A stretch of DNA of 23,166 nt, taken from the NCBI GenBank assembly GCA_036939755.1, contig JALLAZ010000124.1:1-23166 (forward strand), read 5' to 3'. Numbering within the stretch: the stretch's first letter is position 1; every line of letters begins with the position of its first letter. This document shows positions 1-11,922 of this stretch, in pieces. The DNA comes from Stephanodiscus triporus. Taxonomy: Eukaryota > Bacillariophyta > Thalassiosirophyceae > Thalassiosirales > Thalassiosiraceae. The position numbers and the translations under genes are program-made. The notes under the pieces were generated by a model. That model was given only the letters and a program-made list of their open reading frames with translations. It was not told where the DNA came from and ran no database searches.

Positions 1-833
1 ATTTCCCCCATGTAGCTTTCACCTAAGTTTTCGTAGTGATCCGGTGAAAATTTACTTAGGCGACCCATATACCGTTCGACGCGTCTCGTCGAGCTCTACA
101 AGAGGGTGATGCGCAATTTTTATTAGGGACGATTTTATGCGTTTTTACTTATTTTAGCAAATCGTACTTAATCAAGTATTTTGGGTGCCCTGGGAGCCAC
201 TATGCGTTGCATTCCAGGCGCAATGAGTTTTTCCCCCAGCAGGGAAAATACGTGTAAATGGTACGATAAGACTTTTGGGGAAAACTCATTTATTTGAGGA
301 GATAAAGCTATCGTGGTTGTATTTTTGGCCTTTTTTTTACCCAGTCAAAACTATGGCAACGAACATTTTAGGTATTGGTCTACATACGGCAAACATGAAT
401 TTCTCGGAGGGGCGCGCCGGCCGATGCCTTAAAAATAAATAGGAGTAGATATTAAGTATGGCCGCTCATGCAAAGGACCAACAAAAATCAGTTTCCGTCA
501 ATGCAGTGCGAAGGAAAAAACGAATACCAGCTGTACAAAGGAACTCCGAAAAAAAATAGCTTTCGAGTTGACGAGCGAGCGGCCAGGACTAGAGATGGTA
601 CGTACAGGATGGTACCGTATTGTACACATTCATTTGGGTGGCATAGAGCCAACCCCTTCACGTTTTGCCTCGCCCTCTGAGCCGCGCCCACCCCCAACAA
701 TTTCAATCTCCGCGAGGAACCCTCGGCGAAGAATCGTCATTTAATTTGTTGCCAAATATTGCACCGCCCAGCGCCCCCCCCCAATCGGTGTAGATGTGGA
801 AGTCGTATTCCCGAGTCGGACATTGAGAAAGCA
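1..833. other. Intergenic region with no supported gene
   Basis: I find no convincing coding sequence, RNA gene or mobile element here. The short open frames on both strands lack conserved-looking composition and splice context. The segment is AT-rich and contains one imperfect inverted repeat (listed separately). The last part leads into the PP4R3 gene, so it probably carries its promoter and 5' UTR, but I see no recognisable core promoter motif. Confidence 0.6.
223..289. repeat. Imperfect inverted repeat, arms 223-236 and 277-289
   Basis: The left arm reads ATGAGTTTTTCCCC and the right arm GGGGAAAACTCAT. They are complementary over 13 positions with one bulged T, separated by about 40 nt. 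It could fold as a cruciform or transcript hairpin, or be a remnant of a small inverted-repeat element. No flanking target duplication is obvious, so the function is unknown. Confidence 0.55.
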
Positions 834-3800
834 ATGACAACAACTGAGTCTACGCTCAGTGTGGTTGGTGTGGCGGCTGAAGCAATGACTGTCGAGATCG
901 AGGAAGGATACGGAGAAGCGGCATCGTTATCAAAAACATCAACAGAGAAAATAGACGTTGACAAAGAAATTAATTCCTCTCTAGGCGGGGGCGTCCGAGC
1001 GGAGGCGAGAGCGATATTATTTGACCCGGAGGAGAAAAACGGAATGGGGGGAGATGTAGGGACGGCAGTAGAAAGAGGGTTCTCCGGCGAAGATAAAATC
1101 AATAGCAGTGGTCTAGGGGAAAGAAATCTGCACACGATCGCCATTACAACTGCTACAGCTGTTGATGCAACACCAGATGCTGGCAGTGTGGGAAAAGTAA
1201 TCCACTTGAAGCTACTTCCCGCCACCCCCTCGTCGTCCTCTTCGTCTGTTCTCCATCACAGTGATAAAAGGCCTAAGAAACGAAAGAAGACGAGGAGCAT
1301 TCAATCATTTGCAGACTTCGAAGACGAAAATGACTCGAGAAAAACGCAAATGCTGTCGTTGGAGCTCCTGGGGGGAGAAGGGGACGGAGGACGCACTGCG
1401 ACAATATCTGGTGTGGAAGAGAAGGAGGACGACGAGAAAGTCGAGGGAGTTGGTGGCGGCGGAGGTGGCTGTGAATCATTGATCACTTCGATGATGTCAT
1501 CTAATAAAAAATGTGCTTACAGCGCTGATGGCGACGATGGGGACGTCGAAAAAAAAGAAGGACTTAATCGACACGGCAATTCTTCTCCTTCAATGCGCCC
1601 CCACGCTCCTCCCGAACGCGACATGTCCCCCTTGCCCCAACGGGAGGAAGATGCTTCCGTTGGAGGACGATTGCCGCGCTCCTCTCCCAATGCGTCAATC
1701 ACCACCTCACAACAACAACTACATCAGCAGCAGTATGCGCAGCAGCAATTACAAAGTCGATTTCACAGTGGCAGCAGCAGTAACTCAACCTCACACGCTG
1801 ACCAAAAAGCGCAGGGTTCTTCAATGCCTCTTCGCCAACAGCAGCGACAACTTCAAAGGCAGCTTCAGCAGCAGCAGCCACCAGGATGGCGCGTCAAATT
1901 ATACCGACTCAACGCAGATGGGTCATGGGACGATTGCGGCACGGGACGGATACAATTTTATTACGCCCGTCCTCATCAGCGCCAGCCACCACCGTCTTTA
2001 TCACACAAATCACAACAGTTGCAACCACAAATGATTATGGGTAGTAGTGGCGGAGATGAAACGATGTCGAACACATCAGCGTCATCAATCCACTTCTTGA
2101 CGCCATCAACCACGTCCTCCTCTTCCGCCGGTTGGATCTTTCGCGAATTGGGCGAGCCCATGCTTTGCATGCGCGCCGAGGTTTCCCAACAGCAACAGCA
2201 GCAGGAGGTGCAAAATGACGACGCTTTAGAAAATATTATGCCGTCGTCGACAATGGGCAGCAATAGTAGCAATGATGTAACGCCGGGTCGTCAAAAGGTG
2301 TTGTTACGCACTCGAGTAATACTGTTGCACGATGCCTCGTCTTCGGCGTATCAATGTCAGGGGGGGAATATCATCACGTGGTGCGAGCCGGGAAATAACA
2401 GCAACACCAGCGGCATGAGTCAAAAAGAAAATGATGATACATCAACTTCATCACAGTCTCCACTGTCGTCCTCAGTCACCTTAGGAGGCGGAGGAGTGGA
2501 CCTTGCCTTGTCCTTCCAAGACAATGCCGGATGCAAGGATATATGGCAGCATATAACAAACGTTCAAGCTCGTGCAAGGGAAATATTGTTATTGTCTTCT
2601 TCATCAACATCATCACCATCGATAAATAGTAACCACCACCAGGAGGAGACAGGTGATATGGGGGGGGAGGCTGGAGCACCGATCAGAGATAGTAGCCTTT
2701 CACGTGACCTTCACCATCATGAACAACGACAACATGATCATATGCAAAACTCACCTCCCAAACAGACTTCGCCACCACCTCATTCACCACTGCAGCATTC
2801 TCATCATTCTCACTCATTCTTGCACAACTCACCCAACTCACCTGATCACGATGCTGTGGAGGACTGTCAATTGTCAAGTCTCGTTTCTTTTCCATTGGGG
2901 GTGGGAGGGGTAATGAAACCATCGACGTTGTTCGATGCTACGTCATCATCGTTTAGGGGAAATGGAGGTCATTCTCAACATGATCGGCATCATATAATGC
3001 ATGGTAATAATCATGCCACTGCTGCTTCCAACAACAATATCAATAAAGTCAACTCTTTGTTGTTGGACCATCATAGCAGTAGTGGTGACAATGAGCCAGG
3101 CAGTTATTTATCATCGCCGTCATCATCGAAGGAGGATCTGATGACTGTTTATTTGGCTGCTTCTGCCGCAGCCACTGTCCCATCATCAAGTGATGCAGTA
3201 GCAGCTGCTGCTGCTCCCCCTTGCCAAGATGATGATGCCTCCGACGACGACAACGAAGGCCCCCAACCACTTACCCACCACCAGCACCAAAATCATCTAG
3301 CGCCAATTGCAATACCCAACGATAATGATGGCAATAATGTCAACCTTCATCAAAATCAACATCAGCCACAGCAACAGCATGGGTTTTCGAACACAATGCA
3401 TTACTTCACAAACTCTCTCACGAACGATAATAGCAACAACGACTGTCAGAAATCGAACAACAATATCAATATTAATAATTTTCCCCAACGCGGACGCCGC
3501 CATCTACCATCCAATAATCCAACGTGGAACGATCTATCCTCCCTTCGTGATTACATCAATAATTTTCAATTAAACCAAGGTGGGGGGGGGATCGGAGTGG
3601 GCAGTGGGGGGGGGTATCAACAAATGATGAATGCATCCTTAATGCAACGGGAAGAATTATTAATTTATCTGGCGTCAAACGATTGTGCCAATTTGCGAAA
3701 ATTATTATATTTGTTTCATGACATTTGTGGAAGTGGAAGCAGCAGTAACGAGGATGATTCTGAAAATGATGAGGTTGGAGGGGGCAATAGTAGCGTCGTT

Positions 3801-6800
3801 CAATTTACCAATACCTTTGCTCAGGAAAGCAGCAATAGCGAAGGAATCCATCTAACCAGTCTAACAAGCCCCAACGACGACGGTGACAATGGCAACGATG
3901 TCAAGAGGATGAAAATTCGGCAACGCCGTCAAGAGAAAAAAGACAGCGACGACAACTACGCTAGACTGCTTGCCAACATCATCAAATCCATCTTACTACT
4001 GAATGATCCAGAGATTATTGAATATGTCACGTCCGACGCACCAACGTTCGAATTGTTATGTGCAGTGCTGGAATACGATCCGGATTTACGTGAGAGAGCA
4101 TCCCATGTAGAATTTTTGAGGAGGCATGCCAGATTTCGCACTGTTATACGTATTGACGACGACGGAGACAGTGACGAAGATGCTAGTGACAACAAACATG
4201 ACGATAAAGGCAATGATAGCAATAGCAGCAGCAACCATGACAGCGCTAACAGCACCAACAAAAACAACGAATACAATGAATACGGGGGAAGACGACTAAT
4301 AGCAAACATACATCGACTATTCCGCGTAAATTACTTACGCGATACTATATTACGCCCTACAATGGATGAGAGTAATTTGAGCACGTTGGTTAGCCTGGGA
4401 CAGTTTATGATGTGCGATATTATTCGGGGGGTGTTGGCAGTGAGGCGGCGACAGGAAAAAGAGCGATCAGCTTCAAACATGGAAGAGGAGCAGGATAGTT
4501 GGAAAGATAATTCTGATATGGAAGTAAAGTGTGAAGACGACGCTGGCATCAATAGCGATGGCTGCGAGGATGGTGATAGCTATCTCGTTCGTATCATTCG
4601 TATGTTGGGGAGGGAGGTTCATGCCATTCAAAGTATGAAATGGAGGGAGAAGGAGGATAAAGACTCATCTACAGCGCAGCCTCCACCTCGGCCGCCTTCT
4701 CCTTTTACTCCTCATTCAGCATCTGCACCATCAATGGAGTCATCGCAATCCATGACTTTATGGAAACAGCATGTGGCTCCTCGAGACTCGTCATTACCCT
4801 CCCGAATGATTCGCCGCAGTGGATGTTTGATGTTTCTGAATGAACTGTTCAACATGGCACGTATGGCGCTGCAGCAGCACGAAAAGGATGATTTCATTGA
4901 GACTACAGCCACCATGCTCATACCATTGTCGACGCCATTGTTGGCAGACGATGATAAAAGTCAGAAACAATTCGATGGTACAGAAAATAGTGTGTCTGTC
5001 ATCGCAGTAGGAGAAGGGGCCGATAATGATGATATAATTGTCGATGGACGCAGCAGCAGTGTTAAGGACGATGACGTAGTGGCCACTGACGTGAATTGTG
5101 AATCACAAAAGAATTCGATTTTGCCGCATCCAAACACGGCGGCGATGACAAGGTCATCACCATCATTATCACCACATGCAAAAATACATTTTAACCTACT
5201 ATCCCTACTCTCTGCTGTCCTATCCGATCCAACCACTGACGCCACGGAACGTGGTGCTGCCCTCGATATATTGGGTGTGATTTCAATGCACGATCCTGGC
5301 CTGATAAGAAAATATTGCCTGGAATACTACGCCGCCTCCGTTACTCGTCAACACAATATAGTTCGACCAAAGCCAAATGAACTGGGAGAGGTAATACTTG
5401 CCTGCCCCACTGACGACTTGATGCTGTCGCTGATGTACATAATGGCCACAGAAAATGATGCTGGATTGTCATTACAGACTTCTGAAATTATTAGAATTAT
5501 ACTTGATACGGAATCGACAGGTGGCGAACAACAATGTACGCAGGTGCAGGGAGTGTCATTACTGAGCGCTACTGGTGGTGACGGATTTTTGGATGAGGAA
5601 TATGGTTTAAATGCGGGTCAATTATTTGGAAATCCAAGCAATGAGGATGGAAGTCAGACCTCAAGTGGTGTGGGAGGAGGAGGAGCGACATCCATTGAAT
5701 TGGAACAGAATTCATTCCTAGCCCTATTTTACGACCGGTATGTCTATTGGCTCGTAGCGTCATTCAATTACGTGATTTTAGTGCCACGATTGGTACCTCC
5801 ATCATTATTTGGAAATGAGACTACAAGTAGTGGAATGCGCCAAGAATCTAAGCATCGGACTACCACAGCCACTATTCCTGGTTGCAACAAGGACGATTAT
5901 TTGCCATCTCTCCTCAGACCCATCGAACCATGTCCCGTCCGAGCATCCTTTACCCTAGAAATAATAATTTTCTGCGTGCGGGCCCACATCCATCGTATGA
6001 AGTTTTTCATGTTGAGAACGCGGTCGTTGGGTATAATTCTTAAAACGCTGCGCCAGATAGAGGGTCCAAAGTTTGTTTCTGGGCCAAGTCTACCTTCTGG
6101 CGTTCGCTGTCTCAAACTAGCCTCATTAAAGTGAGTGTGCAATTGCTGATTATCTAATATCTTGTTTGCTACTGCGTCTTTATCCTCTATCTACGCATTT
6201 TCCCCTCTCTTGTGTTGTATAGGCTTTTTCGCTCGGTGCTATCAGTGAAAGACGAATTTTATCATCGTCATATTATTCAACATGACTTGTTTTCTCCGGT
6301 GTTTGACCTATTTCGGGACAGGTCAACTTCTGTGGGAGATAATCTGCTCTCCTCGGCGATTCTAGAGGTAAGGGTAGCTGTTGGATGTAGCATATTGCAA
6401 TTGTAACCCATCGTGATTTTAAGAGTGACTAACCTCTAGTACTTCTTCTGCTCAACAAAAAAGATATGCGATTTCATCTGCCTGGAAAATATCAAATCAC
6501 TCATCGACTACATCGTTACAAAACATTTAACCAAAAATAATTCCGCATCTTCAGTTGACGCCAACAATCCGAGTTTGGAGGACATAGCGAACCCATACGT
6601 CGAAACATTCAAACAACTCCGCAAAATGTACAATGAAAATAATACCAAGTCGGACCATAAAGAAGGAGGGCCATCAATGATTGACGGCAATCTTATCGTG
6701 AATGGAAACTATGATGGTATTCAGTTGACTGGCGGGGAGAAAATAATTTTGAATGAGAAGGCTTTGGAAGACCAGGTGAGTACCAACAGTCTTTGGTGTC

Positions 6801-7003
6801 TGTCGTCTCTGACTGTGAAAACTCACGGAGGTTCATTTCTTCCTTTGGCTTCAATAATATTGCAGCGAAAATTTCGTCAGGCCGACGATGACGATTCCTA
6901 CTTCAACGACGACGATGACGCAATCGAGGAAATAAATAATGGTGCAACTTTCTCGATTACACCTGTGGAAAACGGAGGATGTTCAAAAACTTCAGAGGAA
7001 TAA
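834..7003 (+). CDS. Protein phosphatase 4 regulatory subunit 3 (PP4R3/SMEK-like), giant form
   Basis: PP4R3 proteins recruit substrates to the PP4 catalytic subunit, mainly in the nucleus. Exons are 834-6130, 6223-6367, 6440-6775 and 6866-7003, joining in frame to 1971 residues, about twice the usual PP4R3 length. The EVH1/PH-like domain starts near residue 350 ([20 protein letters not shown]) and ends near 585 ([16 protein letters not shown]); poly-Q, poly-S and other low-complexity insertions split it. The SMEK helical-repeat region follows ([28 protein letters not shown], then [14 protein letters not shown]). It ends in the hallmark [17 protein letters not shown], formed across the first splice site. 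The acidic tail (ALEDQ then SYFNDDDD) matches the family's C-terminus. The first 350 residues are low-complexity, with a basic patch RPKKRKK that may be a nuclear signal. I chose the start at the first in-frame ATG; an upstream exon is possible. Confidence 0.93.
6776..6865 (+). other. Stop-free, frame-neutral intron in the PP4R3-like gene
   Basis: The segment begins GTGAGT, ends TTGCAG, is 90 nt long (30 codons) and contains no stop in the reading frame. Its translation is unlike the flanking acidic tail. Removing it joins ALEDQ to [14 protein letters not shown], which restores the PP4R3 tail pattern. I therefore treat it as an intron that would add 30 residues if retained. Confidence 0.75.
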
Positions 7004-7156
7004 TCCGGAGGCTAATAAAGGAATAGACAATCAATGTGAACACAAAACCTTTCAAGCGTATGAGAAATGTGGGATGATGGTATACACGGCATATTTTATC
7101 ACACATATAGATACATAAGGAAGAGGCTAGTCATATTTTTATGCGGTATTAACAAC

Positions 7157-10103
7157 TTAAGCTGAAGACTTGGCACCTTTCGTCATGAGCTTCCCATCTT
7201 CGCTAAAAACTTCACTTTCAGATAAACTGAGACAAGTAGCGGCTAGTTCGACAGACCGGGAAACGTGAGCAATCGAATAACGATTATCAAGTCCTAGCAC
7301 ATATTGAAGCAACTCAAGACGCAAACAAGGCGAATTCATCTGGGCAAGCATAGAATGAATTGACTTCAAGAATTTAAGAGAATCGAAATCTGTTACTGCT
7401 GCTGCATCTCTGAGTTGCTTCACAAATTTCTTCCTATTATCAATTGCTTTATTGCTCAGAAATGCCATCATATTGCTAAGTGTTAAGTAACGAATAAGCA
7501 AATCAGAAAACCTGTGAGCTCGGCTTCGATCTTCGTCATCATGACATGCATGGAGCATTACGAGAGGCATCTTACTAACCTGTCATTTTCCATTGCAATT
7601 TTCAGATCACCCTGAGCAGCCCGTTGATCCCTCCAAGCGGCTACACGAAAAGCGACCGATTGTTCTCCTTTCTGGATCCATCTGCATAATACAAACACGA
7701 TTTAGTAAGAAGTTGTTACAACGAAATGAACGCACGCATACCACGTACTTATCCATAGCATCAATGCATTCGCTAACACGGCGCTTCGCACTCTTATCTT
7801 GCATCGCTCTCAACACCTGCGCAGCCCCAAGGACTGCGAGCAATCCATCACTATTTGTTGCACTCCTCAATCTATCTGTGTCAAGAGGAGGAGGTGGAGG
7901 CGGATGTAAAGTCTCCAGCCCCAATGTTCTTTCGTCTCTGAATAAAAGTTCCTTTACGCCACCTTTCGTTTCAATATTCTTTTCTGCATCCCTCCATGAT
8001 TTGCTCGATGACGATCTCTTTGACGTGTCCGACAGATAACCCTCGTCTGCGTCAAGGAGTGGTTTGGACTCGGATTCGCCACGGCTCTTAGCAGCTACCA
8101 AAGTGTACAAAATGAGCAGCTGCCGAGATGTATGATAGTCATTGGCCCGCAGCGCGAACGCCAAACCTTCGTTTACAATATCTTGAAGGTTGCTTTTCTT
8201 TTCGATTCGATCCCGCTGCACTGCTTTGTCGAGGAGTTTGGCGACACTTTCATCAGTTGCTCCGAACCCACCAGCGATGCGCGCCATTTCCTCCGGTGTC
8301 AATACTCCCTTAATGTTATCATCGTCTAGATCAAGCAGTTCCTCTAACTTCTGTCGCAGATAGGGTTCGGAGGTATTTTCGAACGATGTCTTATGCGCCA
8401 ACATAGGGTTTTGGAAGGGATTCAAATCCCGCGCCATCACCTTGAGCACCTGATGCTGCAATTCTTGCGTGAACACCCGCACACCGCGCTCGGGAGTAAT
8501 GTATAGCAAGGGGATGTCATGGGCTGCGTCGAAGCCGATGATGGCAGAATACCTCGCGCGAGTTCGCAGGAGGCGCACCAAATGACCGAAGTCTGCCTCG
8601 CGTACGAAAAGTGCCACGGGAAGTCCAATGCCTTATCGAGTACATTTTCCGAGAGGGGCGTAAGTAGACGAGGTTGGCACGATGATTTTTTTTTCAACTT
8701 CAACGCGAAGTTTGACTGCGCGTCGTGATATATTATATCATCTTACCTAGATCAAAGGATCTGCCGGATCCGGCGGCATCATTGCAAATTCTTCCCGTGG
8801 ATACATCCACGCCACCCGATATGCGACCAAGCCCGCCCACACGGACATACACCTCGTTGTAAGGGATTGTTGTTAGTCCGCCATGCACCATTCTGCCTCC
8901 TACGATGTAGTCCTTGTCATGCAGGTAAGAATTATTCATCTTACGCAACCCACTCAGAGACACCAACGCTTCCTCTCTACCATTGATCAAGTTCCCGTAG
9001 TCATCTATGTTGAACTCTGTCTTGGCCGAGTACCCAGATGGCCAGCTCCAAGTCAACGTTCGCTTCGCGGCGTCATCCTCTGATTCGTCATTTGGGAAAC
9101 CCGCAGGCAGAGCAAAGACGACCCCAACTGCGTACTCACCGGTGGATCCAAAGCAGCGCATTTTCTTCGCACACGACGGCAGGAGACTCGTGGACGTGAC
9201 GAAGGAATTGAAAGGAAAATCGATATCCGTCGTCTTCGGACGCGATTTATTGTGTCGTCCCCGTTCGGCTGGGTGGCGTTCGCGCTTCCCCGCACCATCC
9301 CCCTCGGCCGGCTTGAATTTCTGCAAGAATGCCGACCAGTCGGCATTTCGGATGGTCTTGACCACTGCTTGCTCCTTCCTCAACAGTTCTACCACCTCGG
9401 ACTCGGCGTCCGTCATCTCCAAAGTCGCTGGATCCGCATGTAACAACGGTTCGAATATATTCGAGGCATTCAAATCAAGAGGTTCGAGGGGTTCGATTAC
9501 CGGCTGAAAGTTTGCGATGACCGCCGGCCGCATCACCGGCGACTGGGGTTTAACTTCCCTCGCATTCCTCGACGCTACGCTCCTACTCCGATGCACTCCA
9601 ATGCCCCCGCTCGACATGCTGCTGCCGCTGCCACGACTCCCCCCGGACTCGTATCCCGCGTCCTGCTCCTCGCGGCGGCGGCCGACGACGACCGGCAGAG
9701 AGTGTCGCTTGTGCAGGCGCGGGTCGACGACGACGCCGCCGCCATTTTCTCCTCCGCGGGAGGACGGACGGGTCGCGCCGACGCCAACGCCAACGTCGAC
9801 CGCCGAATCATCATCGCGGCCGTGGCAGCCGCCGCCGACGCGCTCGCCGCCCATTCCCTTCGCGGCGGACCTCTCCCCGAGGACGGAGGCTGACCTCTCC
9901 ATGAGAGAGGACGCCTGTCGTATGGCGCCCTGCTGCCGACGCAAGCCATCGCGAAACACGATGGAATGCGCCGACTCGTGGTAGACGAGCACGGCCTGTG
10001 GAATTGGCTTGCCCGCGGGACGATGATCGTCGCCATCGACGTTCATCATGTTTGCGGGGGCGGTCGGCGCGGGCTCGGTGTTGTTCCTTCGATGTGCGGA
10101 CAT
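7157..10103 (-). CDS. Unrecognised 898-residue protein, four exons
   Basis: I do not recognise a domain. Exons on the minus strand are 10103-8747, 8631-7749, 7681-7580 and 7511-7157. All junctions are GT-AG with matching phases (introns of 115, 67 and 68 nt), and the spliced frame is open throughout. Splicing joins SFDL to GIGLPVALFVREADFG, AMDK to WIQKGEQSVAFRVAAW, and MEND to RFSDLLIRYLT, each smoother than the read-through. Residues 1 to about 190 are low-complexity and Arg/Ser/Gly-rich. The rest looks globular: acidic and hydrophobic in the middle, helical and charged toward the end. There is no signal peptide or membrane segment, so it is probably soluble. It converges on the PP4R3 gene (153 bp between stop codons). 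The start is the ATG at 10103; a TTG two codons upstream is in frame but unlikely. Confidence 0.8.
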
Positions 10104-10339
10104 GGTCAAAGGCCCCCGCCTGGCGCAGCCGGCGCCGGGCCGCTCTCGATATATTTCTCCTCGAGATTCCTCGGAGGTCCGAATTCGAAGCCCACAACAT
10201 CATCCACATCAAACTCGCCAGGGATGATTACGTTCGTCTGTCTGTGGTCATGCTGTAAGTAGACCTACATAGGAATTAATTCAGGTTGCCTATATTAAAA
10301 TTAAACTGCCGATCGCCGACTCTTCGCAACATAACTCCC
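10104..10339. promoter_or_regulatory. Putative shared divergent promoter region
   Basis: Only 236 bp separate the start codons of the minus-strand 898-residue gene and the plus-strand gene at 10340. The two must initiate within this stretch or overlap each other's leaders, so a bidirectional promoter is a reasonable inference. I see no motif that proves it. Confidence 0.35.
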
Positions 10340-11337
10340 ATGAGATTGCTCCCGTCGACGTCGATCGTCGTCGCAGTCGCCGCCGTCGTCCTCGTCGTCT
10401 CGGCGCCCCTCGCGCCCTGCACGGCATCCGACGCCCCGCGACACGACGACGTCGTCGTCGCCGTCGGGGACGCCGAGCCGGAGGAGGGGGCGCCCGATAA
10501 CGACGGGCGCCGCGAGGAGGGACGCTACCACCACGTCGACCCCCTACACGACATGTCCGACGAGGAGCTCGAGGGCATATGCTCCCGTCGGGGTTTCGAA
10601 TTGTCCCCGCCGACGAGCGACGGGAATAATAGCTACTCCCACGAGGATTACGTCGATGCCGCCATGGAATGCCTACGTATCGAGTCCGACATGTGAGTTT
10701 TTTTGGCTTGTTTTTGTTTTTGTTTTTGTTTTTGTTTTTGTTTTCGCGCGTTCGTCGCCACTACTTCCTCTCGCCCGGGCGGGCACAACGCCATCCCCCC
10801 CGCGTAGGAGGAGGACCGGATCGGATAAATAATAATCGATCGTTTCCGGCATTATTCTCGTCCGCTCTCATACATTATTCGAATCGCGAACGAATGGGAC
10901 GTGTCGCGCTGCAAAAACAAAAAATAAGCAGGGAGGAAGCCGTGCGAACCCGTCCGGGAATGAGGGAAGAAGTCCGACGGGAGAGCGAGCGCATGGCCGG
11001 CGGGGCGGCGGCCGATGTCCCCGCCCCGCCGGTCGACGTCGTGCGAGGGGGGGGGGACGTCCCCGCCGACGCGGTCGCGCTGTTCGACCCACGGGAGGTG
11101 ATCCACGAGGTCGTCGTCAGGGTGAGGTCGGACATATCGACATTCGTCGACATCGTCGTGCCGCCGAAGGCACGATCGCTCGTCTCGCTCGCGATTCGCC
11201 GACTCGGTAGGCTCGTCTCGCCGTATTGCGCGTCGATGTCGTCATCGATCGTATCGATCGCGAGGGACGCGTGGACGATCGTGCGGGACATGGCGAGGAG
11301 GTACGCACCTCGTCGGCGTTCTTTTCTTCGTCGGTAG
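10340..11337 (+). CDS. Probable secreted or ER-targeted protein of unknown function, two exons
   Basis: Exons are 10340-10692 and 10932-11337, with a 239-nt GTGAGT...CAG intron in phase 2; the product has 252 residues. The N-terminus (MRLLPSTSIVVAVAAVVLVV, then SAPLAPCTAS) is a clear signal peptide. A conserved-looking segment follows: MSDEELEGICSRRGFEL, then SHEDYVDAAMECLRIESD, which continues across the junction as MEEAVRTRPGMREEVRRESE, a charged helical stretch. The C-terminal half is Val/Arg-rich with amphipathic helices and a basic tail. An earlier in-frame ATG at 10286 would bury the signal peptide, so I start at 10340. The 3' end is uncertain: a GTACGC donor at about 11301 could lead to another exon, but none of the nearby acceptors gives a better protein. 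I do not recognise the family. Confidence 0.7.
10710..10744 (+). repeat. TTTTTG hexamer microsatellite inside an intron
   Basis: Five perfect TTTTTG units are followed by a partial one. The tract lies 17 nt into the intron of the 252-residue gene, just after the donor site, and gives it an unusual U/G-rich 5' portion. Confidence 0.9.
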
Positions 11338-11922
11338 GTGTGCGTGGGGGCGCGGTAGAGATAGGACGACGGTGCGATGGACGGCGAGGATGCGGCGATG
11401 GACGGGGTGGGGGAAGGTCGCATCGTCGACAAATCGATGACGGGACGCGAGACGCGGGCTGGATTTCGACGACGCCCTTAATCGCCCGCTCGAGCGTCCA
11501 CACGATGCGAAAGCGTCCCGTAGACTATCGCTGTCCCTCCTCCGAAGCGATTGGGGATGATGCGACAACGGCTGCGATGAAAGACGAAGTTTGCCAACCC
11601 TTCCTGAGGCGGATACTTCGGTTGGGGGGGGGGGGTTATCATGCCGATCTCGAACCATCAGAACAAATTTTCTGAGCGATGGAGCGATGGAGTTGGTTAA
11701 CAATATCTGCGCCCATACCGAGTTTTGAATGAATGACTACGCCATCACGGGATTTGGCTGTTCAAAACATAATAAATCATCTGACAATTTACCACTACTT
11801 CAACAACAATATTTACAGGGTTGGATGTGCTCAGCCAGCGTCGTAGCCAGACATTTCTTTTAGCTCCTTCGGCAATGATAGCATCAACTTTCACCCATTT
11901 GCACCGCCGGCAAAAGCACCCA
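11338..11922. other. Gap between convergent genes
   Basis: This stretch lies between the plus-strand 252-residue gene and the minus-strand WD40 gene. The first 150 bp are GC-rich with coding-like composition and may include a further exon of the plus-strand gene, but I could not build a phase-consistent model. The remainder is AT-richer, contains a run of ten G near 11625, and shows no gene. Confidence 0.5.

Noticed and set aside
411..424. GC-rich GGCGCGCCGGCC patch
   Set aside because: It resembles rare-cutter sites used in cloning vectors, but nothing else nearby is vector-like and it is short enough to be chance.
468..680. 70-codon plus-strand frame, with a similar frame on the opposite strand
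   Set aside because: Both strands are open over the same bases, the composition is not protein-like, and no splice or start context supports it.
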